Origin: Bin87 sp965232895
Lineage (GTDB): Bacteria; Chloroflexota; Dehalococcoidia; Lucifugimonadales; UBA3495
Assembly: GCA_965232895.1 (NCBI GenBank)
Contig: OZ247430.1
Coordinates: 3,100,001-3,164,000 of the forward strand
Direction of reading: 5' to 3'
Length of the DNA stretch: 64,000 bases
Shown one piece after another: positions 60,157 to 64,000 of the stretch; the first letter of the stretch is position 1, and the number at the start of each line of letters is the position of its first letter. Made by a program: the position numbers and the translations under genes. The notes beneath the pieces are model-generated. The model did not search any database, was not told where the DNA came from, and worked only from the letters and a program-made list of their open reading frames with translations.

Positions 60157-61118
60157 GCGCCGCCAATAACGGATCCGGAGTCGGCGACCGTTACGAATTC
60201 GTCGTCGACGGCCCTTCGGAGCGGTCAAGGCTGGACGCCTGGCTGGCCCAAATGCCGGAACTGTCCGCTGCCGGCCTTTCCCGCAGCCGCTTGCAGACCC
60301 TGGCCACCGAGGGCATGATCACCATTAATGGAGGCGTTGCCCGTCCTGCCCAAAGGCTTCGGCCGCGGGACACGATCACCGTCCGCGTCCCGCCGGCCCG
60401 GTCTCCGGCCAATCTGATCCCCCAGGACATCCCGGCGCCCGCGGTCTTCGAGGACGAACACCTGATCGTGGTGGACAAGCCGGCGGGCCTGCCCGTTCAC
60501 CCGGGGCCGGGCCATCCCGACGGCACCCTGGTCAACGCCCTGCTGGCGCGATGTCCCGACATCCGAGGCATCGGCGGAGAACTGCGACCCGGCATAGTGC
60601 ACCGCCTCGACCTCGACACCTCCGGCCTGATGGTGGTAGCCAAGACGCAGACCGCCCACCAGCGTCTTACCGAACAACTGAAGAACCGTGAGTTCCAGAA
60701 GGAGTACCTGGCCCTGTCCGTGGGCATGGTCACGCCGGAGTCGGGCACAATCGACGCCCCCATCGGACGGGACCCGAGACATCGCCAGAAGATGGCCGTG
60801 GACGCCGGCGGCCGCGCCGCTCGCACCCACTACGAGACCCTGGAGGAAATGGAGGGGCACACCCTGCTCAATCTCGTTCTCGAGACTGGCCGGACGCATC
60901 AGATCCGCGTGCACCTGGCGTACCAGGGCTATCCGCTGCTGGGCGACGCGGTTTATGGGAAAGCCAGCGCCCTGGTGAACCGCCAGTTCCTGCACGCCGC
61001 TCGGCTGGGTTTCCACCATCCTGTGACCGGCGCGTGGATGCAACACTCCGCAGACCTGCCCGGAGACCTGTCCAGCGCCCTGGGGATGCTGCGAGGGCGC
61101 CGGACGGAGAATTATTAG
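60153..61118 (+). CDS. rluD: Ribosomal large subunit pseudouridine synthase, RluD-like
   Basis: 321 residues starting at GTG 60153, overlapping the lspA stop. Domains: S4 RNA-binding (about 17-75: SRLDAWLAQMPEL, SRSRLQTL) then the synthase with HRLDLDTSGLMVVAK, whose catalytic Asp153 attacks uridine C1'. GRTHQIRVHLAYQGYPLLGD is the usual C-terminal block (shown in part). Modifies helix 69 of 23S rRNA by family knowledge. The lspA-rluD pairing is common in bacteria. Confidence 0.95.
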   Translation: MSAANNGSGVGDRYEFVVDGPSERSRLDAWLAQMPELSAAGLSRSRLQTLATEGMITINGGVARPAQRLRPRDTITVRVPPARSPANLIPQDIPAPAVFEDEHLIVVDKPAGLPVHPGPGHPDGTLVNALLARCPDIRGIGGELRPGIVHRLDLDTSGLMVVAKTQTAHQRLTEQLKNREFQKEYLALSVGMVTPESGTIDAPIGRDPRHRQKMAVDAGGRAARTHYETLEEMEGHTLLNLVLETGRTHQIRVHLAYQGYPLLGDAVYGKASALVNRQFLHAARLGFHHPVTGAWMQHSADLPGDLSSALGMLRGRRTENY

Positions 61119-61125
61119 ACCCTAC

Positions 61126-61286
61126 TGCGTACCCGGTTTGGCGGCGGAGAAACGTCAGAGTCAGGATTTTCCAGATTTGGGGATTATCCGGATTGGAACC
61201 GTTCGGTGACGGAGACCTCCCAATCCTGACAAATCATAAAATCCCGCAAATCCTGATTCCGACGATTTGCGAAATCAGGTACGCAT
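61126..61286. repeat. Interspersed inverted-end element E (about 161 bp)
   Basis: Ends TGCGTACCCGGTTT (61126-61139) and AAATCAGGTACGCAT (61272-61286). Its inner sequence matches the right part of element B (TCAGGATTTTC ... TCCTGATTC), including an inner inverted repeat. It fills the gap between rluD and glnS. Confidence 0.68.
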
Positions 61287-61304
61287 GACACATTAGACCC
61301 CATG

Positions 61305-61332
61305 TTTTGCTTTTACGATGGTGCGCTATAAT
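61305..61332 (+). promoter_or_regulatory. Promoter of glnS
   Basis: TATAAT at 61327-61332 with TTTTGC at 61305-61310, 16 bases apart; the ATG follows 53 bases later. Confidence 0.45.
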
Positions 61333-61384
61333 TTATTGGCATCCATCACCGTTCCTCCAACTCCGCACCACAGGCAACCCGAAC

Positions 61385-63079
<1,695 letters not shown>

Positions 63080-63087
63080 CCACGCCA

Positions 63088-63936
63088 ATGCTTCCCGACG
63101 TACTGAAACCGAAAGCCCCGCCCATCAAAACGCAAGGCATCAAAACCAAACTGGCGCCGTTCATTGCCCGGCATGTTGAATGGGACCACGCCACCGGAGG
63201 CCGCTGGGTGGAGCCGTTCCTGGGTTCTGGCGCAGTGCTGCTGAACATCAAGCCGCACCGGGCGTTAGTTGCCGATTCTTGCGTCCCTATAATCAATTTC
63301 TACCGGGCGGTTCAGCAGGGACAGGTTACCGCTGCCCGGGTCGAAACATTCCTGAGATGTGAGGGGGAGCGCCTCCGAGTGGAAGGAGCCGACTGTTATT
63401 ACCAGATCCGTGAGCGTTTCAACAGCGATGGTGACCCACTGGATTTCCTGTTCGTCAGCCGCTCTTGCTTCAACGGGCTGATGCGATTTAACCAAAAAGG
63501 ACAGTTCAATACGCCCTTCTGCAAAAAGCCGGAGCGTTTCCGGCAAGCTTATATCACCAAGATTTGCAACCAGGTGCAATGGACTGCCGATGCCATGCTC
63601 GGACGCGATTGGGAGTTCGTGTGCGCTGATTGGCGCGAGATTATCGACCAAGTTGGAAGCGAGGACTTTATCTACGCGGATCCTCCCTATTCTGGCCGCT
63701 TCACCGATTACTACAACAGCTGGAGCGAACAGGACGGCTACGAACTGGCACAAGCGCTCCAAAGTGCCCCCTGTCGCTTCCTCTACTCAATGTGGGTGGA
63801 AAACCGCTTCCGACGCAACGACCGTCTCTTTGACTGGTTCGCCGGCTACGAAATCGCCACCTTCTCCCACTACTACCACCTGGGCGCTACAGAATCCCTG
63901 CGCCATGCTATGCAGGAAGGGCTGGTCATCGGATGA
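63088..63936 (+). CDS. Dam-type DNA adenine methyltransferase
   Basis: 282 residues of the alpha-class (Dam/DpnM) family: SAM motif EPFLGSG (42-48) comes first and the catalytic DPPY (198-201) later. Such enzymes methylate adenine, often in GATC. FLFVSRSCFNGLMRFNQKGQFNTPF (partly) is the Dam family's DNA-contact region. Its stop codon overlaps the next gene's ATG (ATGA), so it is the first gene of an operon whose second product is cut by the window edge. Start ATG 63088 lies 8 bases after glnS. Confidence 0.92.
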   Translation: MLPDVLKPKAPPIKTQGIKTKLAPFIARHVEWDHATGGRWVEPFLGSGAVLLNIKPHRALVADSCVPIINFYRAVQQGQVTAARVETFLRCEGERLRVEGADCYYQIRERFNSDGDPLDFLFVSRSCFNGLMRFNQKGQFNTPFCKKPERFRQAYITKICNQVQWTADAMLGRDWEFVCADWREIIDQVGSEDFIYADPPYSGRFTDYYNSWSEQDGYELAQALQSAPCRFLYSMWVENRFRRNDRLFDWFAGYEIATFSHYYHLGATESLRHAMQEGLVIG

Positions 63937-64000
63937 GGGAATATATTATCAATTTCTTGACTGGCCTTGAGAACGGCTATGGGGTCTGCGGCATCATAGA
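63933..64000 (+). CDS. Gene after the Dam methyltransferase, 3' end outside window
   Basis: Starts with an ATG overlapping the methyltransferase stop codon. Only the first 22 residues (MREYIINFLTGLENGYGV...) are visible, too few to identify. By position it is most likely the restriction endonuclease of a type II system. Confidence 0.5.
   Translation, partial: MREYIINFLTGLENGYGVCGII

Overview
This window is GC-rich bacterial chromosome. It is most likely from a Chloroflexota lineage of the SAR202/Dehalococcoidia type. That placement is an inference from gene content: Thr/Pro-rich lipoproteins, several luciferase-type oxidoreductases including an F420-style one, tandem P450s, a Baeyer-Villiger-type monooxygenase, an acyl-CoA-dehydrogenase-like flavoprotein and a propionyl-CoA carboxylase subunit. 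No rRNA is present to settle it. The only RNA gene recognised is a tRNA-Ser(UGA).

Layout. 1-4.2 kb: three tandem cytochrome P450 genes (the first cut by the window edge) and a P450-type ferredoxin, closed by a strong terminator. 4.2-5.9 kb: a Mer/luciferase-like oxidoreductase and a Uma2 nuclease. 5.9-8.7 kb: a restriction-modification island (PD-(D/E)XK endonuclease, beta-class methyltransferase with a 16-base G tract near its 3' end, and a winged-helix/nuclease-like protein). 9.1-14.8 kb: aroC, aroE, a lipoprotein and valS. 15-18.9 kb: a dipeptide-type ABC importer (two permeases and a lipoprotein receptor, no ATPase here). 19-24 kb: small proteins, two MFS transporters and a PIN toxin-antitoxin pair. 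24-28 kb: FAD monooxygenase, duplicated ferredoxin-fold protein and group D flavoprotein. 28.2-28.5 kb: an internally deleted IS1-family element. 28.6-32.9 kb: an unusual set made of an NCS2 permease with a C-terminal ATPase-like domain, a LivK-type receptor and a membrane sensor domain without output. 33-39 kb: repeats, tRNA-Ser, PNPOx-like protein, secreted RCC1-repeat protein, M19 dipeptidase, inositol-phosphatase-like enzyme and a Nudix hydrolase. 39.4-47 kb: gyrB-hpt, lipoprotein, gamma-glutamyltransferase, folK-folP. 47-55.7 kb: carboxyltransferase, luciferase-like enzyme, coiled-coil protein with 42-bp repeats, frameshifted rarA, broken GNAT gene, arrestin-like protein, isochorismatase-like protein and NYN protein. 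55.8-58.7 kb: threonine aldolase and a two-gene AAA ATPase/TOPRIM-like cassette resembling split OLD-type defence. 58.9-64 kb: hydrolase, lspA-rluD, glnS and the start of a second (Dam-type) restriction-modification locus.

A thread through the window is repetitive intergenic DNA. Five elements of about 140-320 bp share inverted ends of the type ACGCGTACCC...GGGTACGCGT, and two of them (33.0 and 38.5 kb) are near-identical copies. Short 15-18 bp tandem repeats lie in or near several of them, and one such repeat triplicates the ribosome binding site and start codon of the permease gene. Several genes are eroded (IS1 transposase, GNAT, LRR fragment, rarA), so this is a partly plastic genome in which housekeeping operons alternate with accessory islands.
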